DNA of 62,147 bases from Beijerinckiaceae bacterium (lineage in GTDB: Bacteria > Bacteroidota > Bacteroidia > Chitinophagales > Chitinophagaceae). The position numbers and the translations under genes were made by a program. Positions 8,865-16,883 of this stretch are shown here, one piece after another. The DNA lies in assembly GCA_903970475.1 (NCBI GenBank), contig CAJCIQ010000190.1:1-62147 (forward strand). The letters run 5' to 3'. The notes beneath the pieces were generated by a model that was not told where the DNA came from, made no database searches, and saw only the letters and a list, made by a program, of their open reading frames with translations. Each line of letters starts with the position of its first letter. The first letter of the stretch is position 1.

Positions 8865-9296
8865 ATGGAAAGAAAAGCGTTTATAAAAACCTGTGGAATG
8901 GCCTGCCTGAGTGGAGCCGTTCTCACAGCCCTGATGGAAGGCTGCACCAGTTCCAAACAAGTGAACGGCACCATCAGCGATTCGGATATGGTCGTACCTG
9001 TGAGTGCTTTTCAGAATGGGAAAGACGGCCATAAAAAATATGTAGTCGTCAGCAATGATAAGATGAAGTACCCCATTTGTGTATACCGGTTCAGTGATAC
9101 CGAATATTCGGCTTTACTCATGCGTTGCACCCATCAGGGGGCAGAGCTCCAGGTATTCGGCGACAGGCTGGAATGTCCAGCACATGGTAGTGAGTTCACT
9201 TCCAAGGGCATCGTTCAGAACGGGCCTGCCGATACCAATCTCCGAACCTTTCCGGTCGCTATCCAAAACAATCAACTCTATATCTCTCTGAAATGA
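8865..9296 (+). CDS. Rieske [2Fe-2S] protein, small, exported
   Basis: The cluster ligands are C88 and H90 in CTHQGAEL and C104 and H107 in CPAHGS, the standard CxH...CxxH arrangement. The extra disulfide cysteines of the cytochrome bc-type Rieske protein are absent (GA and PA replace GC and PC), which fits a lower-potential, ferredoxin-like Rieske domain. The N-terminus (ERKAFIK, then a hydrophobic stretch, then MEGC with cysteine 27) looks like a combined Tat-like and lipoprotein signal, sensible for a cofactor-loaded protein. At 143 residues it holds a single domain. It is translationally coupled to the next gene by an ATGATGA overlap. It likely passes electrons to or from the di-heme protein encoded just upstream; this is inference from context. 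Confidence 0.87.
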   Translation: MERKAFIKTCGMACLSGAVLTALMEGCTSSKQVNGTISDSDMVVPVSAFQNGKDGHKKYVVVSNDKMKYPICVYRFSDTEYSALLMRCTHQGAELQVFGDRLECPAHGSEFTSKGIVQNGPADTNLRTFPVAIQNNQLYISLK

Positions 9297-10567
9297 TGAT
9301 ACGTACATTAATTGCTGTCGTTGCTGCTGTTTTGTTTGGTTGCCTCAGTGCTCAGGCTCAGATCGACAGTTCCTTGCTCAAGACACCAGAAAAAAAAGAT
9401 ACCATTCCGCACTCCCTGAACATGGACGCCATCTATAATCGTCCCTTCCTCCAGTTGGGTAAAACCCCTGTATCCATTGGCGGATATATGGAATCCAATT
9501 GGCAATATGTTAAGACTTCCGGGATTACCGTTGGAAACCAGTTTCAATTCAGGCGATTCAGCCTGTTTGTGGCCTCCACCATTACCAAGCATATCAAGTT
9601 CCTTTCAGAGATCGAATATGAGAATGATCCCACCGGAGACCCAGGAGACGCTGGTGGAGGAAGTTTTGAGGTAGAGTATGCGGCATTGGACATAGAATTC
9701 CATCCCCTGATCAATTTAAGGGGCGGCATGATCGTCAATCCCATTGGCGCCTTCAACCAGAACCATGACGGGCCTAAATGGGAGTTCACCGATCGTCCCA
9801 TCGCCATGACCCAGATGCTTCCAGATACCTGGAGCAATACTGGCTTTGGCCTCTACGGTAAAGAGTATAAGAATCATTGGATGTTCGGTTATGAGTTCTA
9901 CCTCACCGGTGGTTTCAATGATTCCATCATCGATAATACCCAAGGGAAAACCTTCCTGCCCGCAGCCAAAAGCAGTGTTAACCGCTTCACCGAAAGTGCC
10001 AGTGGTGAACCCTTGTACACGGGTAAACTTTCTGTCCGTCATGACAAGATCGGAGAATTGGGATTGTCCTATATGGGAGGCGTGTATAATACCTGGCAGA
10101 TTGAGGGAGCACAGGTAGATTACAAGCGCAGGCTTTCAGTATACGACGTGGATTTCAACACAACCTTACCCACCCATACCAATATCATCACGGAATGGGC
10201 CTGGATATTTGTCCATTTACCGCCCAATTACACACAAGAGTATAGTTCCCGTCAGTTCGGCGGTTTCATAGACGTGGTGCAGCCTGTATATAGGGGAAGG
10301 ATCCTGGATTGGAACAATGCCTCCATCAACCTCGCTGTACGCGGAGAATACGTGGATTGGAACGTTGGTACGTTTAGCTCAACGGGTACCCGTATGTACA
10401 ACGACCTTTGGAGCATCATGCCGGCCATCAGCTTCAGGCCCACCCCCCAGACGGTTTTGCGCTTTAATTACCGCCACGAACGTGCCCGGGATATTACCGG
10501 GGATTTCATCGGGGCTACGATCGGGACGACGGCAGGTTTCAGCTTGGGACTCTCGACCTACTTCTAG
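9293..10567 (+). CDS. Outer-membrane beta-barrel protein (porin-like)
   Basis: The protein has a cleavable signal (ending AQAQ, about residue 23) and a sequence rich in alternating aromatic and polar residues, and it ends in phenylalanine (GLSTYF), the mark of an outer-membrane barrel. Its pattern (GGYMESNWQYV, FRRFSLFVASTI, FLSEIEYE) resembles phosphate-selective porin O/P-like or short carbohydrate porins, but I cannot choose a subfamily. A second ATG directly follows the first, and the first four bases overlap the Rieske gene. In this operon it would supply the substrate route or surface partner for the redox proteins. It ends 4 bp inside the convergent oxidoreductase gene. Confidence 0.82.
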   Translation: MMIRTLIAVVAAVLFGCLSAQAQIDSSLLKTPEKKDTIPHSLNMDAIYNRPFLQLGKTPVSIGGYMESNWQYVKTSGITVGNQFQFRRFSLFVASTITKHIKFLSEIEYENDPTGDPGDAGGGSFEVEYAALDIEFHPLINLRGGMIVNPIGAFNQNHDGPKWEFTDRPIAMTQMLPDTWSNTGFGLYGKEYKNHWMFGYEFYLTGGFNDSIIDNTQGKTFLPAAKSSVNRFTESASGEPLYTGKLSVRHDKIGELGLSYMGGVYNTWQIEGAQVDYKRRLSVYDVDFNTTLPTHTNIITEWAWIFVHLPPNYTQEYSSRQFGGFIDVVQPVYRGRILDWNNASINLAVRGEYVDWNVGTFSSTGTRMYNDLWSIMPAISFRPTPQTVLRFNYRHERARDITGDFIGATIGTTAGFSLGLSTYF

Positions 10568-11418
10568 GCGCCCAGCGACTTAAACACCGCAATAATATCT
10601 TCTTCTCCCAGGGTTGGCTCCGCTTCCTGAAAGGTCTGATAGGTTTCTATCGCCAGAGGTGTAGTCAACCCTTTATCATGGGCCAGTCTCAGGTCTTTGG
10701 CAATATGCTTTAAGGCAAAAGCAGGTTGAAAATTCTTTTGCACAATAGCATCTCCTTTAATTTTAAAGTACGGGCTACCCAAGGCACTATGGTTGAGCAG
10801 TTGGGTAAAATCGTCTACGGCTATGCCATTGTGTTTGGCAAAAAGAACGGCCTCGCTCAATCCCTGGGAGCAGATAGCCAGCAAGGTATTAATGGCCAGC
10901 TTTGCTGTATTTCCGGCCCCCGTTGGGCCCACGCGCAAGCTTAGTCTACCTATACGGTCCAGCACCGGTTTTACCTGCAAAAATGTTTTTTCCTCAGCAC
11001 CAACCATGATGACCAATTGGCCTTCTGTGGCTTGCTTAACTGATCCGGAAACAGGGGCATCCACATATTCGTTGCCATACTTGCGGCACTCAGCCGCCAT
11101 TTCCTTACTTACGTCCGGGGAAACCGTACTCATGTTGATAAAAATCTTTCCGGTGGGTCTGGCACGCAACAGTCCATCTTCTCCGGAAAATATCTCCCTG
11201 ACCGCCTGGTCATCGGTTACCATCAGAAATATAAAATCTGTCTGGTTAACCAGGGCAGCAGGGCTGGGCGCTGTCCCTATCCCCATAGCTTGGAAAGCCG
11301 CTTCCTTTTCTTTTGTCCGATTGTAAACGATCAGGTTATAACCTGATTTGAGTAATTGCTGGGTCATGGGTGTGCCCATTTTTCCCAGTCCGATCCATCC
11401 GATGTTAGGTGTATTCAT
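10564..11418 (-). CDS. NAD(P)-dependent beta-hydroxyacid dehydrogenase (3-hydroxyisobutyrate dehydrogenase-like)
   Basis: The N-terminal Rossmann domain shows GWIGLGKMGTPM at residues 7-18, the nucleotide-binding glycine motif of this superfamily, and NRTKEK downstream of it favours NADP(H). The substrate segment DAPVSGSVKQA (about 120-130) and the catalytic lysine in GNTAKLAIN (about 170-178) are intact. At 284 residues it has the usual length. Members oxidise or reduce small beta-hydroxyacids such as 3-hydroxyisobutyrate, tartronate semialdehyde, glyoxylate or succinic semialdehyde; the sequence alone does not settle which. It is transcribed away from the MarR gene. Confidence 0.88.
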   Translation of the reverse strand: MNTPNIGWIGLGKMGTPMTQQLLKSGYNLIVYNRTKEKEAAFQAMGIGTAPSPAALVNQTDFIFLMVTDDQAVREIFSGEDGLLRARPTGKIFINMSTVSPDVSKEMAAECRKYGNEYVDAPVSGSVKQATEGQLVIMVGAEEKTFLQVKPVLDRIGRLSLRVGPTGAGNTAKLAINTLLAICSQGLSEAVLFAKHNGIAVDDFTQLLNHSALGSPYFKIKGDAIVQKNFQPAFALKHIAKDLRLAHDKGLTTPLAIETYQTFQEAEPTLGEEDIIAVFKSLGA

Positions 11419-11422
11419 AGAC

Positions 11423-11430
11423 CAAATTTA
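11423..11430 (-). promoter_or_regulatory. Minus-7 promoter box four bases before the dehydrogenase start
   Basis: On the minus strand the sequence reads TAAATTTG, an exact TAnnTTTG box, ending four bases before the ATG at 11418. If it is used, the transcript would begin at about the start codon and be leaderless. Confidence 0.45.
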
Positions 11431-11498
11431 ATAGGCTTCTCCCAGATTACTGCTGGAGCCAGAAGGCTTGCCGCTGAGGTAGCTCCAAAAAAATATTT

Positions 11499-11543
11499 TA
11501 TCAAAATCATTTTATAAAATAGTTTTGCAAAATCATTTTGATA
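11499..11543. promoter_or_regulatory. Probable MarR operator overlapping a minus-7 box
   Basis: TATCAAAAT (11499-11507) and ATTTTGATA (11535-11543) form a perfect inverted pair, and the near-palindrome CAAAATCATTTT occurs twice inside (from 11502 and from 11528). A TAGTTTTG minus-7 box (11520-11527) lies between them. The ATG at 11546 follows at once, so this is where the MarR protein would be expected to repress its own operon. Confidence 0.6.
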
Positions 11544-11545
11544 AT

Positions 11546-11977
11546 ATGAATACAAAAGAGACCCAACTCCTGGTCCAGGACCTCCGCTATCTGATCAGTC
11601 ACCTCAACAGGGAAATGAGAAAGGTGGAAGACCCTTCTGGCTTGACGTCGACGGACTGGGATGTCATGATTTTGGTGCTGAAAATGGAAGAAGTACCGCC
11701 GGTTAAAATCTCGGAGGTCCTTAAAATGTCCTCTCAATTGGTTTCCCATACCCTGGGCAAGTTGGAAGGATTCAAATACCTGGAGCGGAATGCATCTTCA
11801 AAGGACAAGCGAATGACGCTGGTATCGCTTACCAACGTTGGAAAGGCCGTGGTACAGGCTGCCAGAAGGGGGCAGGAGCATTGGTTGGAAACCCAGATAG
11901 AAGAAAAATGTACTGACAAGGAAAAGTTATTGATTAAGGAGGCAGTCAGGATACTCGGCAGACTGATCAAAAAATAG
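11546..11977 (+). CDS. MarR family transcriptional regulator
   Basis: This 143-residue protein has the MarR winged-helix layout: an N-terminal helix, a recognition region with PPVKISEVLKMSSQLVSHTL (about 50-70), then KLEGFKYLERNASSKDKRM, the wing with the conserved D-x-R, and a C-terminal dimer helix. An in-frame ATG at 11525 lies inside the operator region and after a minus-7 box, so I prefer the ATG at 11546. MarR proteins usually repress an adjacent exporter until a phenolic or toxic ligand binds. The MFS gene starts 5 bp after its stop, so the pair forms a typical self-regulated efflux unit. Confidence 0.85.
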   Translation: MNTKETQLLVQDLRYLISHLNREMRKVEDPSGLTSTDWDVMILVLKMEEVPPVKISEVLKMSSQLVSHTLGKLEGFKYLERNASSKDKRMTLVSLTNVGKAVVQAARRGQEHWLETQIEEKCTDKEKLLIKEAVRILGRLIKK

Positions 11978-11982
11978 ATACT

Positions 11983-13344
11983 ATGGAAAGGATGAAAGAA
12001 AAAGGAGTAGTATGGTTCATGACGCCCCTGGTCTTGGGAAATATGCTGAATCCCCTGAACTCTACCATGCTGGCTACCGCCATTGTGAGCATTTGTGGAT
12101 ATTTCAAGGTCAATACTGGATCGGGCGCTTTGCTGATTGTACCGCTATACCTTACCTCGGCCATTGGTCAGCCTTTGATGGGTAGGCTCTCAGACATATT
12201 CAGCGCCAAACAGGTGAACGAGGCAGGCTTTGTACTCATCCTGATCTCCGCATTGATTGGTGTATACGCACCCACTTTTTCGGCCCTCATTGTGTCCAGG
12301 ATCCTATTGGGTTTAGGGACTTCGGCAGCGTATCCTTCCTCCATAGCCATGATACGGCAACGTTATGCCCGGCTGGGGTTAGTGGTACCCGGTACAGCCC
12401 TGAGCCTGATTGCCATTTCTTCCCAGGTATCCCTGGCCTTTGGGCCATTCTTAGGTGGGATACTCACCGAACATTTTGGCTGGAGGAGTATCTTCTTTGT
12501 CAATATTCCACTGGTAATCCTGGCCGCACTGATATCTGTATTCAATAAATCAGAAAAAGAGGTCACAAAAAAAGCAAAAAAACTTAGCTCCCTTGATTTT
12601 CCAGGCCTTCTTGCCTTCAGCGCATTTATGGTCATGTTCCTCATTACCCTGTTGTATCCAAATGACCTCTGGTGGAAAGTCACGGCAACCATAGCCGCAT
12701 TAGGACTTTTCATATGGATAGCGCTCCGGCGGTCTGAGCCCTTTATTGACGTCAGGCTATTGGCTTACAATGTAGCCATCAACATGACGTTTCTAAGGCA
12801 GATTGCCATCACCTTTGTGATGTACCTGACTTTGTACGGCCTTCCCCAATGGCTGGAACAATCCAAGGGCATCCATCCCTCCAGCGTAGGGCTCATGATG
12901 CTGCCATTATCGCTGGCCGCTATGATCGTGTCCTTGTTGGTTTCAAGGACCAAACGCTTTATTCGTTTGTTACTATATGGTACTCTGTGCGTGATAGGCG
13001 CTTCTGCCGGCTTGTTTCTGCTCAATACCCAAACCTCCGGGGTGTTGATCATTGGTATCACCATCCTTATAGGTTTATCCATCGGCGTATTGACCATTGC
13101 CAACCAGGCCACTTTATATGAAGCCTCCCCACCTTACAGGACGGGCATCTCCTTTGGCTTATACAGAACAGTAGGATATATTGGAGCGATCTTTTCGACC
13201 TCCCAGTTAAAGCATGAATTCCGTCAAGGGGCCACGGATCCAGGCCTTCATGCATTGGCCTTCTATGCTTTGATTGCCTGTGTGGCTATTGTGGTTTTTC
13301 TGTTGCCGACCCTGGCCTACGCCAAACGCAAGTCCCCCCGATAA
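11983..13344 (+). CDS. MFS drug-efflux transporter
   Basis: A 453-residue integral membrane protein with about 12-14 hydrophobic helices. The start LNSTMLATAIVSI resembles the motif D1 region of DHA-type exporters, GRLSDIFSAKQ is the cytoplasmic loop 2-3 signature, and ALSLIAISSQVSLAFGPFLGGILTEHFGWRSIFFVNIP matches the antiporter motif C region followed by WRWIF-like residues. This layout points to proton-driven drug export. It follows the MarR gene by 5 bp. Its last 59 bp overlap the convergent amidohydrolase gene, an unusually long 3' overlap. The substrate is unknown. Confidence 0.87.
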   Translation: MERMKEKGVVWFMTPLVLGNMLNPLNSTMLATAIVSICGYFKVNTGSGALLIVPLYLTSAIGQPLMGRLSDIFSAKQVNEAGFVLILISALIGVYAPTFSALIVSRILLGLGTSAAYPSSIAMIRQRYARLGLVVPGTALSLIAISSQVSLAFGPFLGGILTEHFGWRSIFFVNIPLVILAALISVFNKSEKEVTKKAKKLSSLDFPGLLAFSAFMVMFLITLLYPNDLWWKVTATIAALGLFIWIALRRSEPFIDVRLLAYNVAINMTFLRQIAITFVMYLTLYGLPQWLEQSKGIHPSSVGLMMLPLSLAAMIVSLLVSRTKRFIRLLLYGTLCVIGASAGLFLLNTQTSGVLIIGITILIGLSIGVLTIANQATLYEASPPYRTGISFGLYRTVGYIGAIFSTSQLKHEFRQGATDPGLHALAFYALIACVAIVVFLLPTLAYAKRKSPR

Positions 13345-14887
13345 AGGTCTGGTCCACGCAGACCTCCGTTAATTGGTCAGGCCGCATGATAAATGGATCC
13401 TTATCCAGAATAATGAAATCGGCCCGACACCCAACGGCTAAGGCCCCTATATCTGGTATTCGGCTGAGTGCAGCAGCGGAATAAGTGTAGGCCCTTAAGG
13501 CCTGGGTAAGGTCTATGGCCTCTGAAACGCCGATCAGATCTCCTTCATTGTCCCTGCGGGTGAGGGCAGCCTCCATACCCTTGAAGGGATTAAAGTCCCT
13601 GACCACCGGCGCATCAGAAGATAAGGCCATCAATATGCCGTGATCAAGCACGGACCTGATCGGCAAGCATTGATCGAGGTAGGCCTGGTCAAGGGAACGG
13701 AGATAGTTTTTCCCTAACTCACTTAAAAAAATGCTTTGCATAGAGACGCCTATTCCCAGGCAAGACATGGTTTGTAGATCAGCAGGCGCCGGGAGGTTCA
13801 GGTGCTCAATCCGCAAATGGGCTGAACGGGGCAAAGCACTGTACACATCGAGCACCATGGCTATGGCCTCATCACCTATGGCATGGGTAGCAATCCCCCA
13901 TCCTTTCTCCACCGCGGTAAGACTCAGCCTGTGATATTGCTCCTTATCCAGGCGAAGCACCCCTCTTTCATCTTGGGTGTTCAGGTAAGGTCTTTTGAGG
14001 GCCGCGGTTCTCCCACTAAGTCCTCCATCGGAGAAAAACTTGACGGTATCTACCTGCAAAAAAGATGACCGGTAGCGTTCAGGCAATGAATAAGGTTTAG
14101 CGCCTCCGTCCGGTAACAAAATGGGGATGGCCTGAAGGCGGATGCCCAGTTCCCCATCCGCATCCATTTCCTTGTATGCTTCCAACAATAGGGGATCAAC
14201 AGCAGGATCTGTAACGGCGGTGATGCCCTTTTGGTAAAAGGATTGTCGGGCAGCTCGGACCATGTGCTTCAACTCGGCCTTGGTATAAGGGGGGATATGT
14301 GCCGTGACAAGACCCAAGGCTGTTTCGGCCAAAATTCCATTAGGACTCCCATCAGCATCATGATAAATCATGCCGCCTAAAGGAGGGACCGTATGGGGAC
14401 CAATACCGCTTAATGAAAGTGCCTGCGTATTGCAGACGGCTATATGGGCACAGGTCCTGATCAGGTAAACGGGTTTGTCCGGGATAATCAGGTCCAAATC
14501 CTTCCGCGTAGGCATACGCCCCGGATCCCAGGCCGCTTCATTGAATCCCCTGGCGGTGATCCACTCCACAGAAGGATAGCGGCGATGGTAATCGGACAAA
14601 AGATCCAGCATGTCCTCCATGCTGGAAGTACCCCGGACATCCAGCATATATGTCTGTAGGTTCCCCACCTTCCACACGTGGATATGGGTATCATGGAAGC
14701 CGGGCATCAGCACTTTGCCTCCCGCATCCAGGCGCCGGGTACCAGCCAAGACCAGGGGCTCCAACTCGAACTCCTTGCCGATGGCCTGGATCACGCCCCC
14801 AGCCACAAACACAGCATCAGCCCCCGCCGGGTCGAATCCGGGTTGAAAGGACATCAATCGGGCATTATAGACCAGTAGTGTTTCCAT
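13286..14887 (-). CDS. YtcJ-type metal-dependent amidohydrolase
   Basis: The protein is an amidohydrolase-superfamily TIM barrel with flanking beta domain. Metal-site features are HDTHIH (about residues 64-69), a TDPAVDP segment, the ATHAIGD histidine, the RIEHLN histidine and the terminal ALSSDAPV aspartate. This spacing and the FFSDGGLSGRTAAL segment match the YtcJ/NfdA group, which cleaves N-substituted formamides and related amides. No signal peptide is seen, so it acts in the cytoplasm. It is the last gene of the amine locus and overlaps the preceding aminotransferase gene by 23 bp, so it is translated from the same message. A role in freeing an amine from an acylated substrate is attractive but is inference. 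Confidence 0.85.
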   Translation of the reverse strand: METLLVYNARLMSFQPGFDPAGADAVFVAGGVIQAIGKEFELEPLVLAGTRRLDAGGKVLMPGFHDTHIHVWKVGNLQTYMLDVRGTSSMEDMLDLLSDYHRRYPSVEWITARGFNEAAWDPGRMPTRKDLDLIIPDKPVYLIRTCAHIAVCNTQALSLSGIGPHTVPPLGGMIYHDADGSPNGILAETALGLVTAHIPPYTKAELKHMVRAARQSFYQKGITAVTDPAVDPLLLEAYKEMDADGELGIRLQAIPILLPDGGAKPYSLPERYRSSFLQVDTVKFFSDGGLSGRTAALKRPYLNTQDERGVLRLDKEQYHRLSLTAVEKGWGIATHAIGDEAIAMVLDVYSALPRSAHLRIEHLNLPAPADLQTMSCLGIGVSMQSIFLSELGKNYLRSLDQAYLDQCLPIRSVLDHGILMALSSDAPVVRDFNPFKGMEAALTRRDNEGDLIGVSEAIDLTQALRAYTYSAAALSRIPDIGALAVGCRADFIILDKDPFIMRPDQLTEVCVDQTFIGGTCVWRRPGSATEKPQ

Positions 14888-16211
14888 ACTTTATAATGGC
14901 TGCCTCCAGTACATCCAGCCCTTCTGACAACTGGGCATCTGTAATGGCGATGGGTGGTAACAAACGTATGCAATTACTGAATAACCCGGCCCTGATCAAA
15001 ATTACGCCATGGGCAACGGCCTCTTTGATGATGGCCAGGGTCCGGTCCGGATCAGGTTCTTTTGACCGGCGGTCCTTGACGAATTCCACCAAACGCATGG
15101 CGCCTAATCCCCGCACATCTCCGACAATGGGAAATTTCTCCTTCCAGGTTTCCATACGGGTACGGATAATCTCCCCGACTTCTTCTACGCGACGCAAAAA
15201 CGCCGGGGAACTCAGGATTTTAAGGGCCTCAATGGCGGCCACGCAAGCAATGGGACTCCCCCCATAAGTACCTCCTACCCCACCCAGGTGGGGGGCATCC
15301 ATGATCTCTGCCTTACCTGTGACGGCACTGATAGGCATACCCGCCCCTATGGATTTAGCGCTCACGATGATGTCCGGGACCACGCCACTGTGTTCGATGG
15401 CAAAGAGTTTGCCGGTTCTGGAAGCGCCGCACTGGATCTCGTCGGCTATCAGGACGATGCCGTATTTATCGCAAACTTCCCTAAGCTTCCTCAAATAAGC
15501 AGCAGGAATAGTCAGGAATCCACCTTCACCCTGTACGGGTTCTATGATGATGGCGGCCAGGGACTCCGGCGCCACCTGGGCTACAAAGGCCTGCTCCAGT
15601 TGCCCAATACAAGATGCCACATAGGCCTCTTCAGACAACCCCTCCGGGCGACGGAACATGTTGGGCGCCGGAATCCTGTATATATCCGACACAAAGGACC
15701 CGAATCCTTTTTTGAACAAAGCATACTTACTCGTCAGGCTAAGGGTAAGTAAGGTCCGTCCATGGTAAGCTCCTTCAAAACACAAGACCGCATTCCTGCC
15801 CGTATAATACTTTGCGATGTTGACGGCGTTTTCCACGGCTTCTGATCCGGAATTAGCCAGCAAGGTCTTCTTGGGAAACGCTCCCGGTGTAAGCTTGTTG
15901 AGCAGTTCCGCCAGATCCAGGTAGGGTTCCATGGTGGTCACCAGGGAGCAGGTATGGATATACTTATCGGCCTGGGCTTTGATGGCCGCCACCACATGAG
16001 GTTCTGCGTGTCCCACGTTGATCATCCCTATGCCACCGGCAAAGTCGATCAACTGATTTCCATCTACATCCCTGACCAGGGCCCCACTGGCAGATTCCAC
16101 TACCACCTCTGTGGATTTAGCCAAACCTGCGGGCAAAGCATCTTTCCTTCGAACAAGGGCTGCCTGGCTCTTAGGCCCAGGAAGGGCCGTCTTCAATTGT
16201 ATAAAACCCAT
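14865..16211 (-). CDS. gabT: Class III aminotransferase (4-aminobutyrate transaminase-like), copy 2
   Basis: This PLP enzyme moves an omega-amino group, typically from 4-aminobutyrate to 2-oxoglutarate. The class III signature is complete: NSGSEAVENAVNIAK (about 120-134), YHGRT (149-153), EPVQGEGGF (224-232), ADEIQCG with the PLP-ring Asp257, and VSAKSIGAGMP with the Schiff-base lysine K286. The length of 448 is normal. It shares the fold and general motifs with the copy at 19706-21007 but differs widely in sequence, so the two probably accept different amines or amino acids. It starts 1 bp after the GNAT gene's stop. Gabaculine-type specificity or preference for putrescine or beta-alanine cannot be told from sequence. 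Confidence 0.85.
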   Translation of the reverse strand: MGFIQLKTALPGPKSQAALVRRKDALPAGLAKSTEVVVESASGALVRDVDGNQLIDFAGGIGMINVGHAEPHVVAAIKAQADKYIHTCSLVTTMEPYLDLAELLNKLTPGAFPKKTLLANSGSEAVENAVNIAKYYTGRNAVLCFEGAYHGRTLLTLSLTSKYALFKKGFGSFVSDIYRIPAPNMFRRPEGLSEEAYVASCIGQLEQAFVAQVAPESLAAIIIEPVQGEGGFLTIPAAYLRKLREVCDKYGIVLIADEIQCGASRTGKLFAIEHSGVVPDIIVSAKSIGAGMPISAVTGKAEIMDAPHLGGVGGTYGGSPIACVAAIEALKILSSPAFLRRVEEVGEIIRTRMETWKEKFPIVGDVRGLGAMRLVEFVKDRRSKEPDPDRTLAIIKEAVAHGVILIRAGLFSNCIRLLPPIAITDAQLSEGLDVLEAAIIKYGNTTGL

Positions 16212-16212
16212 A

Positions 16213-16881
16213 TTAAATCTGTTTTTGAATGTCTAATTTGATGAGTACACCGTAGTTCCCACACGAAGGATCGTTGAGGTGTTCGGGCATAAGGGCTACG
16301 GGTTCAAAACCTATTTTCATTTGTGCACTTAAGGTGGGATCTGATCGTTTGCCCTCCAGTAATTCCTGATAGTATTGTTCTCCGCTCATGTGCTGAGAAA
16401 GGGCGCCATATCCATTCATCATGCCGACCGTCAGCTGACCTTTGAGTCCCAGTCTTCTGGCCATATCCTGACGAGCCCGGTACAATACCCTGGCTAGTCC
16501 GGCACCCCTGTAAGCGGGCAGAATGCCCATATCCAATCCGTACAACCAATCCCCCAAAGGATCATGATTACTGAGCCAGCCTCCGGCGATGGTTTCCTTA
16601 AATGTATGGTGGTAATGTTCAAAGTCAAACCGGGTCCTCATGGTGGTCGTCATCCCAATCACCTTGTCCTGGTCTGTAATGACAAATTGCCCTTCTGGAA
16701 ATAATTCCAGGTGCCTCAGATAATGTACAGCCCTGATCCACTCGTCTTCCGCCAGGGTGGGGAAAACCGTTTTCTGCAATTCCTCCAGTTGTCGAGCGTG
16801 ATCAGGAAGCGTATTTTGCACCACCAATCCATTGGATAATACCTGATAATATCTATCTAATGCTTTCATTGTTTCTTTCAT
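16213..16881 (-). CDS. GNAT family N-acetyltransferase
   Basis: The acetyl-CoA-binding part is visible as LDMGILPAYRGAGLARVLYR (the RGxGxA pyrophosphate loop), with VIGMTTTMRTR as the preceding strand. At 222 residues it is a little longer than the simple 150-residue GNATs, with extra C-terminal residues. It resembles the GNAT domain that often accompanies carbon-nitrogen hydrolases more than SpeG. In this locus it may acetylate an amine or amino acid intermediate. A start codon upstream (TTG at 16887) would overlap the antiporter gene; I take the ATG at 16881, which begins 2 bp past that gene's stop. Confidence 0.75.
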   Translation of the reverse strand: MKETMKALDRYYQVLSNGLVVQNTLPDHARQLEELQKTVFPTLAEDEWIRAVHYLRHLELFPEGQFVITDQDKVIGMTTTMRTRFDFEHYHHTFKETIAGGWLSNHDPLGDWLYGLDMGILPAYRGAGLARVLYRARQDMARRLGLKGQLTVGMMNGYGALSQHMSGEQYYQELLEGKRSDPTLSAQMKIGFEPVALMPEHLNDPSCGNYGVLIKLDIQKQI

Positions 16882-16883
16882 TT

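Noticed and set aside
10793..11326. 177-codon plus-strand frame opposite the dehydrogenase gene
   Set aside because: The minus-strand product has a complete Rossmann and catalytic set. The plus reading is a shadow.
14650..15267. 205-codon plus-strand frame opposite the amidohydrolase and aminotransferase genes
   Set aside because: It lies inside two genes with strong motifs, and its translation is Arg/Pro/Ser-rich without any domain, so it is an antisense shadow.
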